Assembly (NCBI GenBank): GCA_964496755.1
Contig: CAZCBD010000068.1
Coordinates: 1 to 13,000 of the forward strand
DNA length: 13,000 nucleotides
Direction: 5' to 3'
DNA from: CAZCBD01 sp964496755
Lineage (GTDB): Bacteria; Bacteroidota; Ignavibacteria; Ignavibacteriales; Melioribacteraceae
Under the pieces are notes generated by a model. It was given only the letters and a program-made list of their open reading frames with translations. It did no database searches and was not told the DNA's origin. The position numbers and the translations under genes were made by a program. Shown one piece after another: positions 1-5,687 of the stretch (the stretch's first letter is position 1; the number at the start of each line of letters is the position of its first letter).

Positions 1-85
1 AAAGAATTCTAATGAGATTGAAGAAATTTTGGGGCATGAAAATTACACAACAGTAATCAGAAGAGATAATATTGTTTTAATCTAA
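1..85 (+). CDS. proB: Glutamate 5-kinase, C-terminal end (partial)
   Basis: Only the last 27 codons are present (first whole codon at position 2, stop TAA at 83-85), so the gene begins outside the window. The visible tail contains EIEEILG and, near the end, VIRRDNIVLI. This resembles the end of the PUA domain of glutamate 5-kinase, where an EI..ILG stretch and a VIHRDNLVL-like ending are common. Glutamate 5-kinase phosphorylates glutamate in the first step of proline synthesis. The call is strongly supported by context: proA, the next enzyme of the pathway, starts 11 nt downstream, the usual proBA arrangement. With so few residues the identification rests on this short motif plus the neighbour. 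Confidence 0.72.
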   Translation, partial: KNSNEIEEILGHENYTTVIRRDNIVLI

Positions 86-88
86 GGA
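84..88 (+). promoter_or_regulatory. Ribosome binding site deciding the proA start
   Basis: AAGGA at 84-88 overlaps the proB stop codon. It lies only 2 nt before the ATG at 91 but 8 nt before the ATG at 97, so the second ATG is the better start for proA. The overlap suggests translational coupling of proB and proA. Confidence 0.6.
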
Positions 89-96
89 AAATGAAT

Positions 97-1428
97 ATGG
101 GAAATATAAACATTAAAAATTTAAATGTTAAAAATATTGCAATAAAAGCAAGGCAAGCATCAAAAAAAATTGCATCAATTGCTTCGGGAACAAAGAATGT
201 TATTTTGCTCAGAGTTGCAAATTTAATTGAGCAAAAAAAGGAAGAAATAATTAATCAAAATAAACTTGATTTAAAAAATGCTAGGGAATTACTATCAGAA
301 AATAAAATTTCTCAATCGATTTTTAACAGACTTCTTTTAACCGAAGAAAAAATATTTGCAATCACTGCAGGAATAAAAAATGTTGCTTCGCTTCCTGATC
401 CGGTAAACAAAATATTGTGGGGTATGGAATTGGATGATGGGTTGGAACTTTATCGTGTTAGCTCGCCAATAGGAGTAATCGGGGTAATCTTCGAAAGCAG
501 GCCGGATGTAATTCCTCAAATTGCATCATTAGCAATAAAATCTTCCAATGTGGTGATTCTGAAAGGAGGCAAGGAGGCTGAAAATACCAACCGTGTTTTA
601 TTTGAATTGATAAATACTGTGTTGATAGATTCCGGATTATATCCTGAAAATACAATTAACTTGATTTATGAAAGAGATGATGTAAATACGATGCTGAAAA
701 TGGATACTGAAATAGATTTAATAATTCCCAGAGGAAGCAACAAGTTGGTAAAATTTATTAAACAAAATACAAGTATTCCTGTTTTAGGTCATAGCGACGG
801 AGTATGTCATATTTATTTTGACGAGTTTATTAATCTTGAAAAAGCTTTGTCAATTTTAATTGATTCTAAATGTAGTTATCCCTCTGCTTGTAATTCAGTT
901 GAAACATTGTTGGTTCATAAAACAACAGCTAGGGAATATTTACCGAAAATAGTAGAGAAATTATTTGAGAATAATGTTGAAATATTTGGATGCAAAAGAT
1001 CACAATCTATTGTTCCGTCAATTTATGCGATGAAAGATGATAATTGGAACAAAGAATATTCGGAGTTAAAAATATCATTAAAGATTGTTGAAAACATTGA
1101 ATCTGCAATTGAACATATAAATACTTATGGTTCGGGGCATACCGACACAATTGTAACGGAAAGTAACGAGAATGCGCTTTTATTTATGAATTATATAGAT
1201 TCGGCAGGTGTTTATTCTAATGCTTCAACAAGATTTGCCGATGGTTTCAGATATGGATTCGGAGCCGAAGTAGGAATCAGTACGAATAAAATTCATGTCC
1301 GCGGGCCGGTAGGTTTAGAAGGATTGGTAACCTATAAGTATAAATTATTCGGGAATGGTCACATTTCCTCTGAATTTTCCGGAAAAAGCGGAAAGGTTTT
1401 TAAACATAAACTATTAGCTGTTGATTAA
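97..1428 (+). CDS. proA: Glutamate-5-semialdehyde dehydrogenase (gamma-glutamyl phosphate reductase)
   Basis: Cytoplasmic enzyme that reduces gamma-glutamyl phosphate to glutamate-5-semialdehyde with NADPH, the second step of proline synthesis. It is 443 aa from the ATG at 97, slightly longer than the ~417 aa E. coli protein because of about 15 extra lysine/asparagine-rich N-terminal residues before the conserved ARQASKKIAS start. Aldehyde-dehydrogenase-superfamily landmarks appear in order: SSPIGVIGVIFESRPDV (about residues 122-138), LKGGKEA (155-161), PRGSNKLV (211-218), LGHSDGVCH (230-238), PSACNSVETLL with the catalytic Cys at about 265, GSGHTDTIVTE, and the C-terminal FRYGFGAEVGIST...RGPVGLEGL block. 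It follows proB by 11 nt and is followed by a probable terminator. All key motifs are intact. An in-frame ATG at 91 is possible but badly spaced from the ribosome binding site. Confidence 0.97.
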   Translation: MGNINIKNLNVKNIAIKARQASKKIASIASGTKNVILLRVANLIEQKKEEIINQNKLDLKNARELLSENKISQSIFNRLLLTEEKIFAITAGIKNVASLPDPVNKILWGMELDDGLELYRVSSPIGVIGVIFESRPDVIPQIASLAIKSSNVVILKGGKEAENTNRVLFELINTVLIDSGLYPENTINLIYERDDVNTMLKMDTEIDLIIPRGSNKLVKFIKQNTSIPVLGHSDGVCHIYFDEFINLEKALSILIDSKCSYPSACNSVETLLVHKTTAREYLPKIVEKLFENNVEIFGCKRSQSIVPSIYAMKDDNWNKEYSELKISLKIVENIESAIEHINTYGSGHTDTIVTESNENALLFMNYIDSAGVYSNASTRFADGFRYGFGAEVGISTNKIHVRGPVGLEGLVTYKYKLFGNGHISSEFSGKSGKVFKHKLLAVD

Positions 1429-1489
1429 ATTACTTTTAAAGCTTTATAAAAAGAAATACCTTACAAAAGAAAACTTAGGCAAAACACAC

Positions 1490-1525
1490 GATCTCATTAA
1501 ATAATTTAACGAGATTTGTCTTTTT
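1490..1525 (+). terminator. Probable intrinsic terminator of proBA
   Basis: An 11-bp imperfect inverted repeat (ATCTCATTAAA at 1491-1501 and TTTAACGAGAT at 1505-1515, loop TAA, one A-C mismatch) is followed by TTGTCTTTTT. It lies about 60 nt after the proA stop and before the next promoter. The stem is AT-rich and so may be weak. On the minus strand the mismatch becomes G-U but there is no T-run, so action on the plus strand is more likely. Confidence 0.5.
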
Positions 1526-1570
1526 AAAATTAAAATTAATACAAAAACAATAAATTGCCTAAAAAATTAC

Positions 1571-1601
1571 TTGACGAGAAAAGATTATTTATTTAAGTTT
1601 G
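1571..1601 (+). promoter_or_regulatory. Bacteroidota-type promoter upstream of lysW
   Basis: TTGACG at 1571-1576 is followed, 20 nt after its TTG, by TAAGTTTG at 1594-1601, an exact match to the Bacteroidota sigma consensus -33 TTG / -7 TAnnTTTG. The same TTGAC element with the same spacing precedes rplU at 8725-8755, which supports both. Transcription would be expected to begin near 1608, giving a leader of about 65 nt before lysW. Confidence 0.65.
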
Positions 1602-1620
1602 TATTCAAAATTAAACTCAT

Positions 1621-1650
1621 TGCTCTAACAAAACGTTAGAGTATTTTTTT
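1621..1650 (+). terminator. Terminator-like hairpin in the lysW leader (possible attenuator)
   Basis: CTCTAAC at 1623-1629 and GTTAGAG at 1635-1641 form a perfect 7-bp stem, extendable by a G-U and a U-A pair to 9 bp, with loop AAAAC. Seven T residues follow at 1644-1650. It sits between the predicted promoter and the lysW start codon, so it may regulate read-through into the operon rather than end the upstream genes. No obvious antiterminator sequence is visible in the short leader. Confidence 0.5.
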
Positions 1651-1671
1651 ACATAAAAAAGGAGAAATATA

Positions 1672-1836
1672 ATGACTGAATGTCCGGTATGCGGAGCAGA
1701 AATTGAAATGGTGGAAGGAACCGTTCAAGGTGAGCTGTTAGAGTGCCCAGATTGCGGAGTTGAATTGGAAGTAACTTCAATAGATCCGTTTCAATTGGCA
1801 GAAGCTCCAAAAGTAGAGGAAGACTGGGGGGAATAA
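1672..1836 (+). CDS. lysW: Amino-group carrier protein LysW
   Basis: A 54-aa acidic carrier that holds alpha-aminoadipate (or glutamate) through an amide between the substrate's alpha-amino group and the gamma-carboxyl of the carrier's C-terminal Glu, protecting the amine during lysine or arginine synthesis. Two zinc-knuckle motifs, CPVCG (Cys4, Cys7) and CPDCG (Cys25, Cys28), form the predicted zinc site. The C-terminus is EDWGE, the conserved LysW tail ending in the attachment residue Glu54. The length equals that of the Thermus protein. AAGGAG at 1659-1664 is 7 nt before the ATG. It is the first gene of the operon, followed after 2 nt by a homocitrate-synthase-like gene. The acidic body and small size match the family. 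Lysine versus arginine use cannot be told from this protein alone. Confidence 0.96.
   Translation: MTECPVCGAEIEMVEGTVQGELLECPDCGVELEVTSIDPFQLAEAPKVEEDWGE
1826..1831 (+). promoter_or_regulatory. G6 ribosome binding site inside the lysW C-terminal codons
   Basis: Six G residues, formed by the codons TGG GGG GAA for the last three residues of LysW (Trp-Gly-Glu), lie 7 nt before the GTG start of the next gene. They are the only purine-rich sequence placed to serve that GTG. The sequence thus appears to encode both the carrier's functional tail and the downstream Shine-Dalgarno element. Confidence 0.6.
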
Positions 1837-1838
1837 TT

Positions 1839-3029
1839 GTGATACGCGTATTAGACGCCACCTTGCGTGAAGGTGAACAAACCCCGGGTGTTTATTTTGA
1901 TAAACACATTAAACTTGCAATTGCAGATTTACTAAATGAAATAGGAGTTGATATTATTGAGGCGGGACATCCTGCAGTTACTCCTGAAATTTATAGTGCG
2001 GTTGATACAATTGCCAATAAAGGACTAAACTCACTTGTCGGAGCCCATGCACGCTCATTACGCAATGATGTTGAAATGGCTTTGGAGTGTGGAGTTGGTT
2101 TCCTCGGGATTTTTTATTGCATTTCCGATGAAAGGTTAGACGGAGTCTTCAAAAAAAGCATCTCGTCTGCAATTAATCAAATTACTGAAGTAATTTCTTA
2201 TGCCAAAAGTGTAAATCCGAATTTATTAATTCGCTATACTCCCGAAGATACAGTGCGGTCGCAATTTGAAAATGTTGTGGAAGTTGCTGCCGAAGCGGTT
2301 AAAGCCGGTGCGGATATAATTTCCGTGGCCGATACAACCGGTTATATGGTGCCCGGTGGCGATAGAAGCATGTACGATTATATTGCAAAATTGAAAGATG
2401 AGCTTGCAAAAAGAGGCGCCGAACCAATGATTGCGGTTCATTGCCATAACGATAGGGGATTGGCATTAGCAAACGCATTAGATGCATTTAGAGCCGGTGC
2501 TGAAATTATTGATGCCTCGGTTCAGGGGCTTGGCGAGCGTGCCGGTATTGTTGACTTGGCACAATTACTTATTTTGTTGAGTACTGAATTCGGGTTACAA
2601 AGAAAATGGAAACTTGAAAAACTTCCCGAACTTTATGAATTGGTAAGTTTTCATTCTAAGATTTCAATTCCGGGAAATGCTCCTGTAATTGGCAAAAATG
2701 CATTTACACATTGTGCGGGAGTTCATACACACGCAGCGGCAATAAATCCAATGCATTACGAAAGTCTCAACCCGGAATTGGTTGGACGCGAAAGACACTT
2801 TGCTCTTGATCATATGTCCGGTTTGGCTTCAATTCGCTATGCTTTAAATCTATTAAATGAAACTGATATTAATAGTGAAACAGAAAAAGCAATTTTAAAT
2901 CACGTAAAACAAGTTGGGCAAAGAGGACGAGTTGTAGATGTTCCCGAATTGGCTCATATTGTTTCCTACATAAAACACACTTCAAAAAACATTTCCGAAG
3001 ATAAACAGGCTAAGGCAAAGCGCGTTTAG
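1839..3029 (+). CDS. Homocitrate synthase-like enzyme (HMGL/DRE-TIM acyltransferase family)
   Basis: 396 aa with a GTG start 2 nt after lysW. The family condenses acetyl-CoA with a 2-oxo acid; beside LysW the expected reaction is 2-oxoglutarate + acetyl-CoA to homocitrate, the first step of the alpha-aminoadipate lysine pathway. Visible motifs: LDATLREGEQTPG (metal ligand Asp6, catalytic Arg10/Glu11), RYTPEDTVRS (132-141), VADTTGY (163-169), AVHCHNDRGLALANA with metal ligands His201 and His203, GLGERAGIVDLAQLL, and the C-terminal APVIGKNAFTHCAGVHTHA segment. It lacks the long C-terminal LeuA regulatory domain of 2-isopropylmalate synthase, which suits homocitrate synthase. The residues I can see do not rule out another 2-oxo acid substrate such as pyruvate or 2-oxoisovalerate, so the specific name rests on context. 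A lysine-rich tail ends at a small stem-loop over the stop codon. Confidence 0.82.
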   Translation: MIRVLDATLREGEQTPGVYFDKHIKLAIADLLNEIGVDIIEAGHPAVTPEIYSAVDTIANKGLNSLVGAHARSLRNDVEMALECGVGFLGIFYCISDERLDGVFKKSISSAINQITEVISYAKSVNPNLLIRYTPEDTVRSQFENVVEVAAEAVKAGADIISVADTTGYMVPGGDRSMYDYIAKLKDELAKRGAEPMIAVHCHNDRGLALANALDAFRAGAEIIDASVQGLGERAGIVDLAQLLILLSTEFGLQRKWKLEKLPELYELVSFHSKISIPGNAPVIGKNAFTHCAGVHTHAAAINPMHYESLNPELVGRERHFALDHMSGLASIRYALNLLNETDINSETEKAILNHVKQVGQRGRVVDVPELAHIVSYIKHTSKNISEDKQAKAKRV

Positions 3030-3034
3030 CGCTT
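3018..3034 (+). other. Small stem-loop over the stop codon of the homocitrate-synthase-like gene
   Basis: AAGCGC (3018-3023) and GCGCTT (3029-3034) form a 6-bp GC-rich stem with loop GTTTA containing part of the TAG stop codon (3027-3029). No T-run follows, so it is unlikely to be a terminator. It may be an mRNA-processing or stability element in the 96-nt gap before lysX. A second minor hairpin, GCTTG-ATT-CAAGC, is at 3059-3071. Confidence 0.4.
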
Positions 3035-3125
3035 ATACTTAACTTTAACATAAATAGTGCTTGATTCAAGCTTCAAAAGATTAAACTTAAAAAATTAAAT
3101 ATTAAAATATAATAGGTAAAACGAA

Positions 3126-3974
3126 ATGAGAATAGGATTTCTACATTCGCTAATTAGAAAAGACGAAAAATTACTTTTAGAAGAATTTAACAAAATAGAT
3201 AATGTTGAATTAATAATGATTGATGATCGGAATTTATCATTTAATATCGGAGTAGATAATTTTAATTTCGATGCGGTAATTGAAAGATCGATTAATCATT
3301 CACGTGCATTACATGCTCTAAGGCTTTTTGAATCGGCCGGAGTGAAATGTGTAAACACTTCAAAAGTTGCTACTGTATGTGGAGATAAGCTTCTAACTTC
3401 AGTAGCTCTTGCCGAACAGAATGTCCCTCAGCCTGAAGTTCGAATAGCATTTACGGAAGTTTCCGCTTTGCAAGCTATCGAGGAAATGGGATATCCGGTT
3501 GTTATGAAACCGGCTGTTGGAAGTTGGGGAAGGTTGCTTTCAAAAATAAATGATCGTGATTCTGCCGAAACAATTCTTGAACATAAAACGGTTTTAGGCT
3601 CTTATCATCATTCAATTTTTTACATTCAAAAATATGTTGAAAAAGGTGGCCGGGATATTCGCAGTTTTGTTGTTGGTGGCGAATGTATTGCTGCAATTTA
3701 TCGCAATAGTTCGCATTGGATTACAAACACTGCTCAAGGCGGAACAGCTTCAAATTGCCCGCTTACCGATGAAATAAAAAATCTCTCCGAAGCAGCGGCA
3801 AAAGCCGTTGGTGGCGGTGTGGTTGCAATTGATCTTTTTGAAACGCCCGAAGGATTGCAAGTAAACGAAGTGAACTACACAATGGAATTTAAAAATAGTA
3901 TTTCGACAACAGGAGTTAATATTCCGCAATACATTGCTGAATATGTTGTAAAAGTTGCAAAAGGAGAAATCTGA
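3126..3974 (+). CDS. lysX: LysW--2-aminoadipate (or glutamate) ligase LysX
   Basis: 282-aa ATP-grasp ligase of the RimK/LysX family that uses ATP to join the alpha-amino group of 2-aminoadipate to the gamma-carboxyl of LysW Glu54. Order of features: an N-terminal pre-ATP-grasp region (about 1-85), the NTSKVATVCGDKL segment (77-89), the ATP-grasp lysine motif YPVVMKPAVGSWGRLLSK (123-140), IQKYVEKGGRDIRSFVVGG (167-185), and the metal/ATP-binding AIDLFETPEGLQVNEVN (234-250) followed by YTMEFKNSISTTGVNIP, the LysX/ArgX C-terminal signature. Length and motifs are complete. It follows the previous gene after 96 nt with only a weak AGG ribosome site, and its TGA stop overlaps the next ATG (TGATG). 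Homologues named ArgX act on glutamate for arginine synthesis; I cannot assign substrate preference from sequence by eye. Confidence 0.94.
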   Translation: MRIGFLHSLIRKDEKLLLEEFNKIDNVELIMIDDRNLSFNIGVDNFNFDAVIERSINHSRALHALRLFESAGVKCVNTSKVATVCGDKLLTSVALAEQNVPQPEVRIAFTEVSALQAIEEMGYPVVMKPAVGSWGRLLSKINDRDSAETILEHKTVLGSYHHSIFYIQKYVEKGGRDIRSFVVGGECIAAIYRNSSHWITNTAQGGTASNCPLTDEIKNLSEAAAKAVGGGVVAIDLFETPEGLQVNEVNYTMEFKNSISTTGVNIPQYIAEYVVKVAKGEI

Positions 3975-5023
3975 TGGAAAAATTAAAAGTATCGGTAGTT
4001 GGTGGTTCCGGCTATGCGGGTGGCGAATTAATTCGTTTGCTTCTTTTTCATCCGTATGCCGAAATTAAACAGGTAACTTCGGAAAGTAATGTTGGGAAAA
4101 TGATTAGCAGGATTCATCCGAATTTGAGAAAAATTTCAACCTTAAAATTTTGCAGTGTTGCTGAATTGGAAGAATGTGATTTAATTTTCCTTTGTATGCC
4201 ACATGGGCATTCAATGAAAAAAATAAATGAGTTTAAGAACCTTGCACCTAAAATAATTGATTTAAGTGGTGATTTTAGACTTAAAAACGCAGATGACTTT
4301 GAGCTTTGGTATGGTCATAAACATACTAATCCGGAATTGATGGATGATTTTGTGTATGGAATTCCCGAACTTCATAGAGACGAAATGAAAACTGCAAATC
4401 TGATTTCCAGTGCAGGCTGCAATGCTACAACTACGATTCTGGGTTTGTATCCGCTTTTTAAAAATGACTTGATTGATCTAACCAAAGATATTATTACAGA
4501 AGTAAAAGTTGGCTCTAGTGAAGCCGGGAATAAATCAAATTCCGGTTCGCATCACCCGGTTCGCAGCGGTGCGGTCCGTTCTTTTCAGCCTACGCGCCAT
4601 AGACATACTGCCGAAGTTATTCAGGAGCTAAGTTTCGGAAGAGATTATAATTTTCATTTTTCAGCAACATCAATCGATATGATTCGTGGGGTTTTAGCTA
4701 CTTCCCATGTTTTTTTGAAAGAAAAACTCGAAGAAAAAGATATTTGGAAAATCTACAGAAAGGAATATGCAGACGAGCCCTTTATGAGAATTGTTAAAGA
4801 GAGAGAAGGGAATTATCGATATCCGGAGCCAAAACTGTTAATTGGAACCAATTATTGTGATGTTGGATTTGAAAGAGATCCTTATACAAATCGCTTAGTT
4901 GTAATTAGTTCAATAGATAATTTAATGAAAGGTGCTGCCGGGCAAGCTCTACAGGCATTCAATATAATGAACGGATTTGAAGAAACTCTGGGATTGGAAT
5001 TTCCCGGTTTACATCCAATTTAA
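3974..5023 (+). CDS. lysY: LysW-gamma-aminoadipyl (N-acetyl-gamma-glutamyl)-phosphate reductase, LysY/ArgC family
   Basis: 349-aa NADPH-dependent semialdehyde dehydrogenase that reduces the acyl phosphate made by LysZ to the semialdehyde while the substrate stays on LysW. The N-terminal Rossmann motif is VSVVGGSGYAGGELIRLL (6-23). Further landmarks are CMPHGHS (74-80), IDLSGDFRL (95-103), YGIPELHR (128-135), the catalytic SSAGCNATT with Cys149, and VGSSEAGN...SGSHHPVRSGAVRSF (179-204) leading to PTRHRHTAE (206-214), with the likely general-base His in HRH. The C-terminal motif YTNRLVVISSIDNLMKGAAGQALQ is typical of ArgC/LysY. Its ATG overlaps the lysX stop (TGATG), implying translational coupling. 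By itself the protein could be named argC; the carrier-operon context favours the LysW-bound substrate. Confidence 0.92.
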   Translation: MEKLKVSVVGGSGYAGGELIRLLLFHPYAEIKQVTSESNVGKMISRIHPNLRKISTLKFCSVAELEECDLIFLCMPHGHSMKKINEFKNLAPKIIDLSGDFRLKNADDFELWYGHKHTNPELMDDFVYGIPELHRDEMKTANLISSAGCNATTTILGLYPLFKNDLIDLTKDIITEVKVGSSEAGNKSNSGSHHPVRSGAVRSFQPTRHRHTAEVIQELSFGRDYNFHFSATSIDMIRGVLATSHVFLKEKLEEKDIWKIYRKEYADEPFMRIVKEREGNYRYPEPKLLIGTNYCDVGFERDPYTNRLVVISSIDNLMKGAAGQALQAFNIMNGFEETLGLEFPGLHPI

Positions 5024-5029
5024 AGGTGA
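5022..5029 (+). promoter_or_regulatory. Ribosome binding site placing the amidotransferase start at 5034
   Basis: AAAGGTGA, overlapping the lysY stop codon, is 4 nt before the ATG at 5034. It selects the start whose second codon is TGT (Cys2). An in-frame ATG at 4977 would give a 19-residue extension and bury the cysteine that has to be N-terminal. Confidence 0.65.
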
Positions 5030-5033
5030 CGAT

Positions 5034-5687
5034 ATGTGTAGATTGTTGTATGTAGATTCGAGGGAAATATTTAGTATTAATCAGTATTTAAATAAGTTTG
5101 CTAAAGTGGCCAAAAATAGCAAAGAATATCAAGGCCATGGCTGGGGTTTTGCTTATTGGCAAAATAGCAAATGGAATTATTACAAAAATATTTTACCAAT
5201 CTGGGAAGATGAATTTCCTGAATTCGGATTCAGCAAACGTATTCTTGTTCATGCTCGAAGTGCTTTTCAGGATAAGGATATTTGTGTTGAAAACAATATG
5301 CCTTTCTACGATGAGAAATATATTTTTGTTTTTAACGGAGAATTACGTGGCGTTAAAATAAAATCAGAAGGTAGAATCGGTGCGGAAAAAATCTTTAATT
5401 ACATTAAACGATTTGTTAAAGAAAATATTAATTCTGCTTTCAAAAAAGGAATTGAAATTATAAACAAGCGCACTGATTATGTTAGAGCAATGAATGTCAT
5501 TTTAGTTGATAATTATTCTGCTCAAGTTTGTTCGTTTTTCAGTGAGGATCCGGAATATTTTACTTTGCGAAAAATTCAAACTCAAAATAAATTGATAATA
5601 TGTTCCGAAGAATTTCCTGAAAACTGTAAATGGGAAAAAATTGAAAATAATTTTATAGGAGAATTTAAATGCTTATCGTTAAAATAG
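5034..5687 (+). CDS. Class II glutamine amidotransferase-like Ntn hydrolase (EgtC/YafJ type), candidate LysW-gamma-aminoacyl hydrolase
   Basis: 217 aa beginning MCRLLY, so removal of Met would expose Cys2 as an N-terminal nucleophile, the hallmark of class II (Ntn) glutamine amidotransferases. Other family landmarks: GHGWGFAYW (34-42), ILVHARSAF (70-78; Arg75 matches the HxR arginine that binds the substrate carboxylate), ENNMPF (86-91, where relatives usually have HPF), and FNGEL (100-104; Asn101-Gly102 is the oxyanion pair, usually preceded by His). The usual TDSE/SDTE segment reads IGAE (115-118), so the Asp that binds a glutamine alpha-amino group appears to be Gly116. No synthase domain is attached. 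It lies between lysY and lysZ and overlaps lysZ by 19 nt. Known relatives hydrolyse gamma-glutamyl amides; EgtC does so in ergothioneine synthesis. I infer, without proof, that it may release the product from LysW. Another amidase role is possible. Confidence 0.85.
   Translation: MCRLLYVDSREIFSINQYLNKFAKVAKNSKEYQGHGWGFAYWQNSKWNYYKNILPIWEDEFPEFGFSKRILVHARSAFQDKDICVENNMPFYDEKYIFVFNGELRGVKIKSEGRIGAEKIFNYIKRFVKENINSAFKKGIEIINKRTDYVRAMNVILVDNYSAQVCSFFSEDPEYFTLRKIQTQNKLIICSEEFPENCKWEKIENNFIGEFKCLSLK

Noticed and set aside
91..96. ATG at 91 as the proA start
   Set aside because: It is only 2 nt from the AAGGA ribosome site, while the ATG at 97 is 8 nt away and keeps the full protein.
337..655. Open frames on the minus strand inside proA, and similar short antisense frames throughout the window
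   Set aside because: They have no family-like motifs and lie opposite well-supported genes. They are typical shadows of AT-rich coding sequence.
1602..1671. Lysine riboswitch or arginine repressor box in the lysW leader
   Set aside because: The leader is about 65 nt, far too short for the lysine riboswitch. TGTATTC at 1600-1606 offers at most half of an ARG-box-like palindrome.
4977..5033. Upstream ATG at 4977 for the amidotransferase-like gene
   Set aside because: It lies within the lysY coding sequence in another frame, lacks a ribosome site, and would hide the Cys that must be N-terminal. The ATG at 5034 has AAAGGTGA upstream and gives MCRLL.
5034..5687. GlmS, PurF or asparagine synthetase fragment
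   Set aside because: The protein is complete at 217 aa with its own ribosome site and stop. No synthase domain or remnant follows; the next gene, lysZ, overlaps its end.
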